Below are positions 22,673 through 35,459 of a DNA stretch of 64,000 nt, in pieces. The notes below the pieces were generated by a model. It was given only the letters and a program-made list of their open reading frames with translations, made no database searches and was not told the DNA's origin. The DNA is from Nemophila menziesii (Eukaryota > Streptophyta > Magnoliopsida > Boraginales > Hydrophyllaceae). The number at the start of each line of letters is the position of its first letter. Positions within the stretch are counted from its first letter, which is position 1. A program made the position numbers and the translations under genes. The stretch covers positions 46,062,233 to 46,126,232 of the forward strand of contig JARWIR010000002.1 in NCBI GenBank assembly GCA_029959085.1, in the 5' to 3' direction.

Positions 22673-23036
22673 TTGCGAGAGGTAACTCGTCGAGCTTAAC
22701 GACGTTAAACAAAAGCCAGTTAATTGTATATTAGTTTATTGCTTTATGTTTTTCAATTCCTAGTGTATAATTCTACGTTATAGTAGAGTTTTAGTGTCTA
22801 CTTTTATGATAAATGAGAAAGGCAGTGTGTTAATGGTGCAGGAATTGAGTTTGGGATGCTAAGGAACGAAAAGGAAAAATCTGCTGCTCTGACCGGTATG
22901 CCGGCCAGAACACCGGCACGCCGGCGAAGTAGAAACACGTGCCCACGGGATCATGGCTCAGGTTGTTTGCCGAGAGGTAGAGAATATTTGAGGTAGAGAA
23001 TATTTTGTGTAACTTGAGTTTGGGGTTAAATAAACC
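22673..23036 (+). other. Element B pol-ORF3 spacer
   Basis: Non-coding. Two hairpin-like words, CCGGTATGCCGG (22893-22904) and CCGGCACGCCGG (22913-22924), stand where element A has its much longer minisatellite. Polypurine-like blocks lie at 22845-22856 (TTGAGTTTGGGA) and 23013-23027 (CTTGAGTTTGGGGTT). Confidence 0.65.
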
Positions 23037-23492
23037 ATGACAAACATAACAGATGCTATGGATTATAAGAGGAAGTGTTGTATCCTAGGGAAGAACAAAA
23101 TTTTGCCTGGTTCTTCAATCGAAAAGGCCATAATTCTTGATGAGCCTACTGAAAAATAAAAGGAAGAGGCACCTGCACAACCACTACACAAGAAATTAAC
23201 AGCTAGGATGAGGGTATCATCAAAGCCTAAAGATAAGACACAAATTCAAGATCAAGGTTCTTCTACCTCCTCTCAGAATAATTCTTATATACCCCCATGT
23301 GCTATCAAATTGCAACATGATATCGAGCTTTTAAGAGAATAAAACAGAGCACTTTGGGTGGAAATTACACAGATTGAGTCAACATTGGAAGAGGTAGCTA
23401 TGAACATGGAAATTGATAATTATTCTTCTTCTTCGGAGGAGGACATGATGGATCTTTATGGCCAGGTACCCCGTTCTAATTCTTCTTCTTAA
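23037..23492 (+). pseudogene. Element B ORF3 remnant
   Basis: Begins MTNITDAMDYKRK, parallel to MTNRTGD of element A's ORF3, and ends with an acidic Ser-rich tail. Stops fall near 23156 and 23339. It spans only about 152 codons against about 439 in A. The central 'putative plant transposon protein' blocks are absent, while the coiled-coil-like C-terminal region (DIELLREN then EITQIESTLEEV) remains. An internal deletion has removed the conserved core. Confidence 0.65.
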
Positions 23493-24779
23493 TTGATGGT
23501 AGGCACTGAGTAGGTAGTTTAGTTTAATTTTATTGCTTTATTGAGTCTTTCTCGATTTGTGGGGACACGACTCACTTTTGAGTTTGGGGTGGGGTTCATT
23601 GCCTCATCCCAATTATTTGTGATTTACATGCTTTCATGAATTTATGACAGAAAATAGTTGACTTTAGGAGTTACTGTAAACTGCACTTAGATTGTATGCA
23701 AATATGAGATAATTGATAGGAAGAATTAAAGAATAATGCAAAAGAAGTAAACCTGTGATTAAGGATAATAGGTGGTTTGTATAACGTGAGATCTAAATGA
23801 GTAGAGAAACAGTTAGGTATGAACTAGAGGCAAGTTGTGTAAATAGAAAGATGATAGAGGCAGTTCTTTGTTAGCCCTTTGAATCCTTTTTGGCTTTCTA
23901 TCCATGAATTAATTATATCCTTCTTAGCCATTTTTTAAGCCTTTAAGCCTTTCTTTTGTTGCCACGTTATAATCCAATATCCCCTTAGATTGTTAGGCAT
24001 GACCATATGACCCGCACTTGAATCACGATCCTGAGACTTCCTGTCTTGAGCTTGAGTTTGGGGTGGTGGGTCCACCATATGGGAATTTACATTAGGTTGG
24101 GATTTTTGAGCTTATCAATTGTGCTCTGTGCTATAGTTTGATGATGATTCATAGGTTTATTTTATTTTAACCCTATGCCGGGGTAATAGTAAATGAAAAA
24201 GAAGCTATGAGCTAAAGTTATGAAAAGGCAGAATTATGAAAAATAGCATGATATCTCAACATTAAAAAAGAGAGTCGTAGCTATACAAAAGAAAAAAAAT
24301 GATTTGAAAAATATATTCGGACCGACAAATATTCGAGTGTAAACTCAAGCTCTTGGACAGTTTGTTGATGGTAAGTGAAGGGAGAGCCAAAAGCTAACTT
24401 CAAAATTACCAAATATACATACCATACCGTCCATAAGACTACGCTAAAACCATAAAGACCCTGTGATTCCTAGATACACAGTGAGTTAATAGGAATATGC
24501 TAAGTTGAGCGTTCAAACAAAGTAAAGATCGAAGAACACCCTATAGCCACCATCTTGAGATAAGTATGCGTAACCTTCTAGCATTGTGAATTTAATTTTG
24601 GATTGATATTATTTTGTGTTTGATTTTGTATGATAAGTGTATGTGTATATCAATTTCTAGATTAGACTATATGAGATTTGTATTAAGTTGTGCTTTGGGA
24701 ATATTTACTAGATTCTACCTTCTGCGTTCACCTAAAAGATCCTTTGTTTTTATTTTTTACTTTGTTGGGACGACAAAGG
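23493..24779 (+). other. Element B 3' non-coding region
   Basis: Collinear with 5776-7215 of element A in reverse orientation. Polypurine-like blocks lie at 23576-23594 (TTTTGAGTTTGGGGTGGGG) and 24051-24070 (CTTGAGTTTGGGGTGGTGGG). The long T/C tract of A is not present. No gene seen. Confidence 0.75.
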
Positions 24780-24795
24780 TTTGAGTTTGGGGTCT
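24780..24795 (+). other. Element B polypurine tract
   Basis: TTTGAGTTTGGGGTCT directly before the 3' LTR start TGATGTCTCCC. Same sequence, save one G, as in element A. Confidence 0.87.
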
Positions 24796-26560
24796 TGATG
24801 TCTCCCTGTTTGTTCTAATTATTAGCCCTTTGGAGAAATCCTTTTAGATGAATAAATGACTTATTTGATAGAATTTTATGCTTATTTGATCATATTGCAC
24901 TTTCTCCCCTTGGAAATTGACTATTTACATTTTTAGAGCTTTTGTGCGTTAATTTGATTATTTTTAGTGCAAAGTTAGCAGGTTCTTGAATTTTATGAAA
25001 GACCAATCCAAGGAGGAGAAGTGAGAATTAAAGTCTTAGGGTATTTTAGTGTGTTAGGAAGTACTTCTACTCGAGTTTCTATTTTTAGAGTGCACTTTCC
25101 TATTTCTAGTCTTGAAAATTGATTTATTCATTTTAAAGCATATGCGGTTAATTATTTATTTATTTTGAAGCTTTAAAAGATATATGGTAATTAATTAGAG
25201 ACCAAGTCAAGTCATATAAATAAGGAAAGAGATATACATGTAAATAAGAAGATTAAGGAATGATATATGCAAAGAAGGAAAAGATAAAGATGCCTTATGA
25301 ATCTGAAATTCCAGTAACGTTTCAAAGACGAGTCCATACCATAATATTGGCTCGGAATTTGGGCGAGTGGTCTGCACCAGTGGAAAGAGCTTTCCGAGAC
25401 AAGCGGTTTCGAATATTGGAATGTGTCAAACGGATAAGTATTGAAGAATATATGACTAAACCAAATCAGCAGCAAAATCTTACATTTCCTATATTTTAGG
25501 CTTACGAATTTAAGAGTTCTTAACTTGTCTTTCACTCCACGAAAATTCGACCTTGGCTTGCTAACACCTATAAATACACCCCTTAGCCTCCTCTCTTCAC
25601 ACACTTCAGAGAATTACACAAGAGGCTTAAAGTTTTCAAGTCAGATCAAGAAGGCAAGGAGAAGCTAGTGATGGAGGAGTCCTGTTCTTCCATCATCAGT
25701 CATCTTACCCTTTAGGTTATCAATTTATCTTTTGTATTTGAACATGAATTCCTTTTATTTAATTTCAGTTTTTAATTCTGTTATGAACTAATTTTATTAG
25801 TACTTGAGAATCGCTATATGGGTTGAACCCAATTCTATTTAATTTACATTTTCTGAATTTGGGATTTAATGGTTTAAATTAGACTAGGTATTTTGTGTTG
25901 ACTATTATTTTGTTTTAATCACTAATTTTGAAGTCATGAATCAAACTTAACTCATAGTAATTAAGCTTTTCCATATAGTGGCGTATGGATCACCTTGATT
26001 GGGTGTTTAATTACAGACTTAGATAATAGACACATAGTATCTGTTATTGACCCTGACGGGCTTAACTAACCACGCAGCCAATGAGGTAAATTAGTATTCA
26101 TCTGAAGGTAACTTATGTTCACCCTGACAGGGTTTGTATACCGTAGGATAGCTCTTAGGTCCACCCTGACGGGGGCTAGGAGATATTAGAGTCCCGACTA
26201 GCACAATAATACAAGTTTAGCCATTAAACAGAAGTATAAATTAAATAGGTTAGGTGAAACCCTTGCGAGGATCAAGTACTCTCTCTCTCTTATGAAGTTT
26301 CAATTCTCTTTTACTTGCGTTATTTTAATTCCGTAGTTTATTTTCTTGCATCTTTTAATTTATAAAAACTAAACAAAAATCTTATCTTTTATTTTTCTGT
26401 CAAGCAATTACTACTACTATCTGATTAATACCTGAGTTGTGCCTAATCCGTCCCTGCAAACGAACTTGTTTATCATATATTACTTGGACAACCGTGCACT
26501 TGCGGTTAAGTGGTTCCCTTATTTTCAGTTCTTAATTTATAAACACACCAGGACCCACAA
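24796..26560 (+). repeat. Element B 3' LTR
   Basis: 1765 bp, uninterrupted, followed by GTGGT at 26561-26565. It contains three CCCTGACGGG-type words (26051-26060, 26121-26131, 26163-26172). It also shows the empty site for element A's insertion (CAAGCAATTACTACTAC near 26400). Antisense open stretches here are shadows that also occur, altered, in the 5' LTR. Confidence 0.92.
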
Positions 26561-28505
26561 GTGGTGGAAACCAAGGCGGTGGGATCTTAGGAAACATCAA
26601 TTACAAAATCCAAACATATCCATTAAAGTTGATGTGATTGGATTTTCGGGAGAATTTGAATCCTTAAGAATAGAGACGATATAGTTATTAAAATTTTAAC
26701 GGTTAGTAAACAAGTTATTAATCTACTTATATCTCAAGACTCATATAACCCTTATATTTTGTATGATACTAAAACATGGATATGCGAAAGACTTTGTGAC
26801 GCTTTGGTGACAGGAGGAACATACATGTACCGTGGATTGTAACTAGTTATTTTAATCGAATTTTTTTCGTTAAGGACAAGAGTGAGGTACTCCAGAAACA
26901 TATAGACTCATAAGAAAATTAGAGATATGGAGAAATTTTTTATTTTTTGGATGATTAGAGATTTTTGGGCCATAAATTCACACGGAGTGATTCGTAAAAC
27001 TCAAGGATGAGGAAATTGATGTGACTCGATATGTCCTACGGAAATGATATCTAGCGAGAAAGGTTTCAATACCCAAAGGTTCATCACCTCCCCCAACTCA
27101 TTTAGACAACTTTAATATTCTCATCAAGATTTATTCTATACCATTTAACAATAGAAAGCGGCATCAAATCTGTTTTGAGGTAGCCTGGTGTTTCCACGAA
27201 GGCTTATGAGATTTTGTAGGGAGCAAATAGGATGTACTTAGGAGTACACTTTGAGAATATTTAAAGAAGATGTGACAAGATTTATCGATTTAGAAACATG
27301 ATATTTTGGGGATATCTTCTGCAAGAAAAGGAACCTCATGGCTCGGCTGGCAGAGATCCAAAAGGGGTTACAAATTTCATACAATGCCACCCTAGTGAAA
27401 TTGGCGATTGGGATAAGTAATAAATATGAGAGTGTTTTCGAGTTAGAAGAAAGACATTGGTTCATGCAAGTGCTCTTAAATTGGGATCACTCAGGAGAAA
27501 AGGGCAAGTCAATTCGACGAGGAATTAATAAGAACGATAATGAATGGCTTGAGATAATCATATAGCATGGGTGAAGTACTTTTTTTAGAACTTGTTCTCG
27601 CTAGATGAAACCATAGTATGATTATTTTCACTTCTTAATATGCCTACTCCGAAATCATTTTCCATCCAAACATTATCTGCGAGAGCTATTGTGTATATAT
27701 TTGTGTAGAGGTAATCCAGATGCAACCCCACAAGCCACTATAACCATATGACATGACAACAGGGTTCTACCAAAAGTCTTAGGAAATAGTCGGTCCTTCG
27801 GTTTGTAATATGCTAAAACAGATTTTACAAGAGACTTATTTTTAGATAGAAGTCCATGGCACATCCATACACTTGATTCTGCAGATCGAAAGTCCAAAGT
27901 TCATCACATAAATTTGACCGAATAGCCTTATTATTGTGTGTTTCAAGAGTTATATATAATTATTGTATAATTAACTTCGTCCAATGCTAGCAGAAGTGAT
28001 AGGCCTATATTTCTTCTAAATCGATTGAAGATCGACAACATCGTGCTAGTTAATGAAGAAGATTACTTTATGAGGCATGGATAGGATAGATGAGTGTTTA
28101 TCGAATTAAATGTTGTTGGTTTGAGTGTATTACTATGTTTAAGCGAGGTGTTGAGTTCGTGAGTATAAATTCTGTTGAATAAACAAATAAAAATAATTAA
28201 AGAAAGGATAAACTTTATAATGGTATAGCTCACAATTTCCTTGTGATTGCATGATAATCCTTTGATAACAATGATTATATATATATATATATACTATATC
28301 AAGACCATGTTCGCTCCCATTGTCTCTTGCATGGTTTCCACGTTATGAGAACTAATATTCCTATTCTTGCAGAGCATGCTTCTAAATAGTGGTACGTCTT
28401 TTAACCGTTGAGCATGTGATGGCCTATCTTTATGGTGATCAAAGCTTGATCTTCCCAACTCCTTGAGTGGACCAAATATACTCCAATATGGCTTTCTGTT
28501 ACTGG
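26561..28505 (+). mobile_element. LINE-derived relic, copy 1, right part
   Basis: Continues copy 1 after element B and is collinear with 35478-37465 of copy 2. It shows L1-type endonuclease-domain remnants, with IDVIGFSG-like sequence near 26625 and a GDFN-region equivalent followed by MEKFFIFWMIRDFW near 26925. The conserved endonuclease-RT linker follows (MARLAEIQKGL at 27338, then ELEERHWFMQ). The reverse transcriptase itself is not found. Many stops. Ends in an (AT)n run near 28276 and the last shared words near 28490. Confidence 0.75.
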
Positions 28506-31500
28506 AAATATTGAACAAGAAAACAAAAATCATTTTCTATAAAAAAAAAATATTTACAGAAACAAAAACTAGGCCTATGTGTTTCAGTTTTGCGAATGGA
28601 ATGTTTTCGCTGATAGATTATTTTGGAAATTTTTTTCACATCTTTATACAATTCCTTTGTTTTTTGTAATTGCAAAATATAACTAGTATATCGTAATTCT
28701 GTAATTTTTCTAACAAATAATTTGCAGTTTATGTGTAAATTATAATCAAATAAATACATAAACATTATGGATTGCGATAAAAAAGTTCTTAAGGAATTAG
28801 AATTAAATTTTTTATCATGTCTATAAATTGATTTATTTAGTAAAAAAATATGACTCTCTAGTGAGCAAATGATATGTTGGAGGAGACTTGTTTTGGGTAA
28901 GACCATCTCGAATATTAATTCACTTTTTGTTCTTTATATTATCATAAGTCGATTCTAAAAGTAATCACAAAATTATTTTGGCACATCAACTTCTACTTCC
29001 TCTATTTCATTACTCAATAACATTATTCAATATTCTACTATTCACTTATCATTTGATTTTCAATTATATTGTTTATTCTTTCATCTAAGGTCAATAGCGG
29101 GTCAGATAAACTTACTAAACCCTCTAGGTGCTCCAACCACTAAGTATGATTAAACTATCCCTATCTCTGGTAATGTCTTTCCATAATCTATTTAACGAGT
29201 CAGTGTATTACATTGATCCAACCCTCAATAGTGTAACTTTTATGTCAATAAACACACACTATATTAAAACCTCTCACATTCTCCATAAACATATCACAAT
29301 CTTACAAAAATTCATACTTCCCTCTCCAAAATATTTTCAAACCAAAGTATTGAACACTTGTTGAACTCCCCTTCACCCACAAAACTAAAATTTAATTTTT
29401 TACTTAAAAAAATAAAACAAATATAGAGCAATACACAATTATAACCATTTCCATGTCATCGACCATATTATATATATCCTAAATAATACTCGGTCAAGGT
29501 GAGAAAATGGTATTCGACTTATAAACATATCATCCTATAATTTGTTGTCTCGTATTAGCCCATGATAATACACAAAAATGAAACTGCTCCAGCTATATAC
29601 CCTACATGGGATATAAAACCATCACCCAAGTTGTCCTTATATTATCTTCCAAGCGACGTGTCGTATTCATCTTGGTATACCGGTTGATATCTATCAATCC
29701 TCATTTTTCTTTTGCCTTCCTTATTCAACTCACCCACGCATACATCAACACACAGTCTCTACCAACACCAAACATTTCTTAACAACTGCCATTTCAATTC
29801 AAAGTCCACCACCAATATAAATCCTACACCATCAACAAGAAGCTATTATCCAAGAACTAAAATTTTATGTAAATGTTAATTTGTTGTAAATAAAATTCTT
29901 AAAAACATCAAGACAAAACCTTATTTTAGATTTATATAAACACACTAATATTGTACCTTCAAACTCTTTTATCCACTTTCCTATTTTCTCGAGGTTTTCA
30001 TACACTTTCAAAAATATTAAACATTTTAAGATTCTTTTTGTAAGTAAGTATCAATTTATATTATAATGAAACAAATCAGTTTAACAAACAATTTATTGGG
30101 AAATAATTAATCCCAGTAACGCTCTAGTTAACTAAAACTACGTCGCCCCATTTTCTTAATGAGCACAAGTCTTGTTCATCTGGAGTTAACTAAATCGAAT
30201 CGCTAATTTAGAATACTAATTCTAGGATAATAGTAAAAAGTATTACCCTCTGATTAGTTCGGTTAATCTCGAGATAACATGGGGTTTACCTTAAATGAAA
30301 GTAGTAAAAAAATTCATAATATTCAACCTTTTTAGAATAAAATTTTAAAAATAATATATGTATTACATATTTCTAAGATCTATTTCGAACATACTACTAA
30401 GCAAACAACACCTTTGATATATTACACATTTTTTTAATTTGACACTAATAAAATAAGATCTCGGCATCCTTTCGAGAATCTTGCTTGGTCCATTCAAATA
30501 AATTTATATTAAAAAGAACGTAATCCTCAATAAAAATTAATATAATTTGAATAAAAGTATGCAATACATAAAATTAAAAATATCTCATAGTATTTCTAGG
30601 ACATGAGATGTATAATTTAAAATAAGGATTAGGTTGGTAAAACCAAATATGTCTAATGAGATCAAATTTAATAATGAGATATTATATATGAAAAAAGTTA
30701 TATAAGTTGAACTTTTTTTTAATGTGAATTAAGGCATAAATGTTTGGGCTCTATTTGGTAAAATTTTATTTTTCTCTCTTAGGTTAGGCTCGATTTAGTT
30801 GGACTCTTAATCTTGCTCAACCCTACTACAGGAAAACCATACCCGCATAACAGATCATTTTAAATTCTTTGACTCTTTAATTAGGTTCGGTTTGAATATT
30901 AATCTCGTGTTGGGCTCAATCTTACATCACCCTAACCACTGAACAACAAAAGCTTATTTATTTAGTCATACATAACCCATTTTAATGGGTTATTGTTAAT
31001 AATAAATTCAATAAAAAACTTATTAAAGCAAACTTAAATCCATATAAGCCTGGTCACTAGACAGCATAGCTTAGATGTATACATCATAAGTCTAACCCTA
31101 ACAAACGCTTACAACACCATTGCCGCAACAGTCAGAATCTTAACTTTCCCCTCTTAAATCTTCAATCTTTAATATTTTAGCACTATAAGATCTAATTCTT
31201 TTGCAAATTTTTAACCACTGCAACCCAAATACCCTTGACAATCTAGTCCTTTCTCAAAATATTTTTTTTAAAATGCCATTATTTCTTCAAATCCAAAAGA
31301 TATCCAAAATATATATGTATAATCTATGGATTCCAATGTATGATATTCATATTTGAGGTAAATAAATTTATAACTGGTTGTTTCATTCAATCTAAATTAT
31401 ATATTTCTTTACTTCTTTTGGCCAAATATATTCGTAAAGATATATGTTTATTCATCATCTTGTTTGAAAAGTGATTGTTTCTTTTAATCTATATGGTATA

Positions 31501-32183
31501 AGAAACAACTACAAATAAATTTTAAATTTTTTATTTTTAATTGAATGATTATGGAGATTTTTAACAAATTACCCAATTAAGGTTTGTCATGATATCTAAT
31601 GAAGAGCAAATATGGAATTTTAGATGTATGTCATTTCACTCTTTTTTAACAAAACTTAAAAAAGAAAAGATAGATCTCAAACTCAAGTTAGCAATTTTCG
31701 TTTTGTTGTTATATTATATGTATGATTAAGTCTAAATTTGTATACTGTTAAATTATTTATCTTCTAAATAATTATACGTCTGAGATCTTAAAAAAATTCT
31801 ATGATTTTGTTTTGGGAAATATGAATTCTATGTATAGATTCTATACACAAACATATGGGTGTAGTGGTCAGTTTAATCTATAGTTAATTTTAAATTTTAT
31901 ACTATGGAAAGAGTTGTAATTACACTTTTGGGGAGTAACTTTATTTAGATTTGTTGATAATTAGATGAATTATTCTAATTAAACAAATTCTATCAACTGA
32001 AGTTCATTAATAATGGTTCAAAATATAATTAGTACTAATGACATATTTTTTTTTTTTGTTTTTTAAAACAGATATACAAAGATCATTAGTCATGACATTT
32101 CAATATATAACAATATTTCATATATCTGGTAAGTCTTAATCTCAAAAAGGAAGAATTAGTTGAATATTCTTCCCAATAGAGAA
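28506..32183. other. AT-rich stretch without recognisable gene
   Basis: No coding region I can support. Low-complexity A/T runs throughout, with a poly-T run near 32047. The 28890-29150 segment has composition and ends reminiscent of a MITE but I could not pair the termini. Confidence 0.5.
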
Positions 32184-32507
32184 TTTCCTCTTCTTTTTGT
32201 TTTGATACAAGGATATGATGAGCAGGAAAGCAACAATCCCTCATGGTTTAACTGTATTGAGGTAAATAAAGTGGTTGATTTGGTCAAAAGTCTGGCGATA
32301 AGAAGTACATGGCTATTAGAGAAGGAGATAGGACAAGAGAGAGAAGTTATTATCGTGTCTACAGTTAGATCAATACGTGGATACAAGAAAGATGAACTAA
32401 TTAAATCCCTTGGATTTATTACTAATCCAAGAAGGTTTAATGTTGTCGTTACACTAGCTAAAACGCTACTTATTATTGTTGGTGATCCCCACATTTTGCA
32501 TAAGATA
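32184..32507 (+). pseudogene. SDE3/MOV10-type RNA helicase fragment
   Basis: The translated segment matches the C-terminal half of the second helicase domain of plant SDE3-like (UPF1-superfamily SF1) RNA helicases, which act in RNA silencing. Visible blocks are NNPSWFN and IEVNKVVDLVKSL, then QEREVIIVSTVRS (motif V region) and LGFITNPRRFNVVVT (motif VI region), ending GDPHILHKI. About 40 residues between the 'EIG' and 'QEREV' blocks, which in the family hold the VITPYRQQ segment, are missing. In motif VI the family's TRAK reads TLAK, losing the arginine that contacts ATP. The open frame (32160-32582) is short and has no upstream helicase motifs, so this is a captured or decayed fragment. Confidence 0.75.
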
Positions 32508-32930
32508 AAATTTCCTTTTATTTATTCATCTCTTTCATTTTCTAGAAATAAAATTTTATACATTATTTTTAGAGTATTTTAGATTTCAATTGATATAATA
32601 TGTACTTAATTAATTGTATTCTTCAAACATAAGATAGAAAATTGTTAGTCTAACATGCAAAAACTGCTCATGAATATTATAAATTGCAAATGTGTCATCT
32701 TTAATAACCTTAGAATACCTTAAAAGAAACCTTCATATTGGCTATTAAGGGACAATTTTTTTGTAAGAGTTAAGTTACATTACTTAATCAACATAACAAA
32801 TTTGTTAAAATATCCAAGTTCTCAACTTGTAATCATGAAAATCAAAGTTAGATAATGAGCATGAGCTACTAGATAAGACATAGTAAATCTGAAAGAAGCC
32901 AAAAAAAATTAATTTGGGTACCTTTTTGTA
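32508..32930. other. AT-rich stretch, nothing recognised
   Basis: No gene, repeat boundary or regulatory site that I can support. It separates the helicase fragment from LINE relic copy 2. Confidence 0.45.
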
Positions 32931-34676
32931 ACAAACATTTGTTTTTGATAAAGTTGAGTTTTTTTAGGTAAAAATTAAATTGTCTGATATTTGCTTTATC
33001 AGTTTCATGATAGATTTAATGTCTTTTTTTTATTTTTGTTAATTATTCTTAAAAGCTGAAAGTACATATATATTGTCACCCTAATAAAACGTGTGAACAA
33101 ACATAAGTCGTTTGTTGATATATTTTGTTTAAACTTTGTTTCAATTTTTTTACTTTTACACACAAGGGATATATTTTATAAAAAAAAGTAGGTTTACTAA
33201 AAAATATGATTATTAACTAGGGCCAGAGCGAGGACAACCCAAAACCATGAACATGATTACCAAAAAGTTTGAGGAGCCAACTGGGGTGGTGGGGTTAGCA
33301 ATTTTGGCAACCATGCATGAAGAAGATTCACAAGATACAATAATAAAAAAATAAAGATGCAATCTTTTCTCAGTCGCCAAAACCATTAAATATCATATCC
33401 ATGTTCAACTTAGTGGGTAGTTTTAATAATAGAACCATTAAGAAAATGTCAACTTGGAAAGAGATGGAGAAGTCCAGAAGATATACCCTGTAAAGAATAT
33501 TAAAAAAAATACTAACTCATGTATATTTTGATGGTCAATTATTTGGAGTAACTATGTAACTGAGGGGAACAACTGTGATATATTGGTACTGCAACTACTG
33601 GTTTGAGTTAAATATAATCTGAAGAGCAAGCAATATATCAAAGATTTTGTCGAGCCGTTTGCCTTAGAAGATGAGTGCTACGTTCCAGATGAAATTTTAA
33701 AAAGATTAGTTTCTGTTATATAAATGTAAATTTTAAATGTAAAAATAGGATTTATTCATGTTCTTGTTAAAGAAATGTGATAATAAATGTAAAACAAGAA
33801 AACTTTATTGTTCTTTGTTAAAATGTTTTGTTGTTAAATACTTTGAATTCATATCATGGTTAATGATGTGCTTGGAAAGTTGTTTGTTGGTACCTTAATG
33901 AAACAAGTACAACTAATGTATAACTGATGATCCAATGTATATGTGTATTCAATGTATATGATTACAAGTCACCCCACTTGAATTTCTCTTTTGATATTAC
34001 ATCCCAAACCAAACAAGAATCCTGGATGTGCCTATCTTTGAAATAGTTTGTTAGAAGTATATATGATTGAGAATTGGTTAAATTATGTAAAACAAGCGAT
34101 GCATTAAAATGCTTTTAATACCAAATCCTAATAATGTCGTATTGAGTTGGAATATAACACTCATTAATCCATGCTCATGGTTTTATGTTACATGCAACAT
34201 TGTCAATAGTGTTACTTAATCCTCTTATTCTTAAATAGAATGATAACTCCATGGATTAAGTAATTGACAAATATTAGAATTTGTTCTCGGGCTCAATTGA
34301 TTCAATGCAGGGCATGGAAATCGAAGGTTCAAACAAGCGCAAGAGTAAATATTAATAATATTCATAAGAAGGAGAGTAAAGGTGACGAAGAAGAGCCACC
34401 AAATCACCTGTTATATATTGATGTTATTCGAGCCATCAAGGCACTATGCCTTCTTCACTAAAGGATGCAGCAGGATCAAGAACCTCAAAAGCAAGAAGCG
34501 AATGGCGCTAATAAAAAGGCTTGACTTGTTCTATATGTGTGAAAATGAACCTCGTCCAAATCCGACGTACCCACAGCTCCTGTGCACGGCGGAACAAATG
34601 CAAAATGGTTGTAGGGTATTTAAAATCTATTTGATTACATAGTTACAATATAGGTTATACATATCTACCTAATAAA

Positions 34677-35039
34677 ATGAATCAAATTAGGGGTCCAAAA
34701 GGTCATATGAAATTAGTAGAGGTTGAGTATGGTTCTATCCTAGCAAATTTTGATAGTTTGGAGGACTACAATAGAATTATGATGGGATTTTGGATGATAC
34801 TAGATTGTTATTTAATAGTGAAAACATGGGACTCTTACTTCATGCATGCTTTCTCACGTAGCACTAGTGATAAAGACAGTTGCAGACCAATGAGAATAGT
34901 GTCACGTGATGACAACAATAGGTGTCCAGGAATTTTGATAATTCAAATAAAAGAATACAAAACAAGTGAAATCATAGAGAACCCGGCAGGTATCGTAATG
35001 TTTGTTAATGAATTAGTGGCAGATAATGTTGCATTTTAA
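34677..35039 (+). pseudogene. LINE ORF1 DUF4283 fragment (copy 2)
   Basis: A 120-codon open stretch. GPKGHMKLVEVEYGSILANF, DYNRIMMGFWMILDCYLIV and the following KTW match the DUF4283 domain at the N-terminus of plant L1 ORF1 proteins, where the usual pattern ends in a Trp after 'hxhxxW'. A zinc knuckle of the ORF1 C-terminus is not seen. The preceding sequence in other frames (for example ARRNKCKMVVGYLKS) also looks like the family's upstream helix. Copy 3 has the same block with a frameshift near 62050. Copy 1 lacks it altogether. Confidence 0.75.
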
Positions 35040-35459
35040 GGCAGTGATAAATGGAGTAGTGACACAGCTTTACAGGACATTTTCTATGATAATTTAGAGC
35101 ACCCGAAACATGACCAGTCTTCTACCAAATTCCGTAATTGCACATAGTTCCACCTGTTCTCCCGGACTTGAATATTGTGTGTGCTCCATAGGAGAAAAAT
35201 GAAAAGATCTTGTAATCTTGATCGAGGGAGATGAGATTTCCGAATTGATGGAAAAACGAGAGTGAGCATAGAACCGGCACAGGGATTGTCGTATTTCTGA
35301 ATAGTATTAGTTTTCTCTATGTTTCCTTGATTGTGAGTAATTTTGTATTTCGGAGGATGGGGTTTTTCTGACCATCCAATCAATATTTTTTGTTAAAATT
35401 GTAGAGTATTCCAATAGTGTAAGACTCAAAAGAGAAATTAAGGAAAAATAGTGAGCCCT

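Larger units (their letters stand above)
2683..26560 (+). mobile_element. Element B, degenerate Athila-like Ty3/gypsy element
   Basis: An LTR retrotransposon of about 11.2 kb, excluding nested element A. In order it has LTR, PBS (17020-17037), gag, protease, RT, RNase H, integrase, spacer, truncated ORF3, long 3' non-coding region, polypurine tract (24780-24795) and LTR (24796-26560). The GTGGT target duplication is at 2678-2682 and 26561-26565. PBS TGGCGCCGCTGCCGAGGA matches the tRNA-Asp 3' end used by Athila-type elements. Coding regions carry many stops and frameshifts, the integrase first Asp is Asn, and the middle of ORF3 is missing. It inserted into a LINE relic and was itself hit by element A. 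It is not autonomous. Confidence 0.9.
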
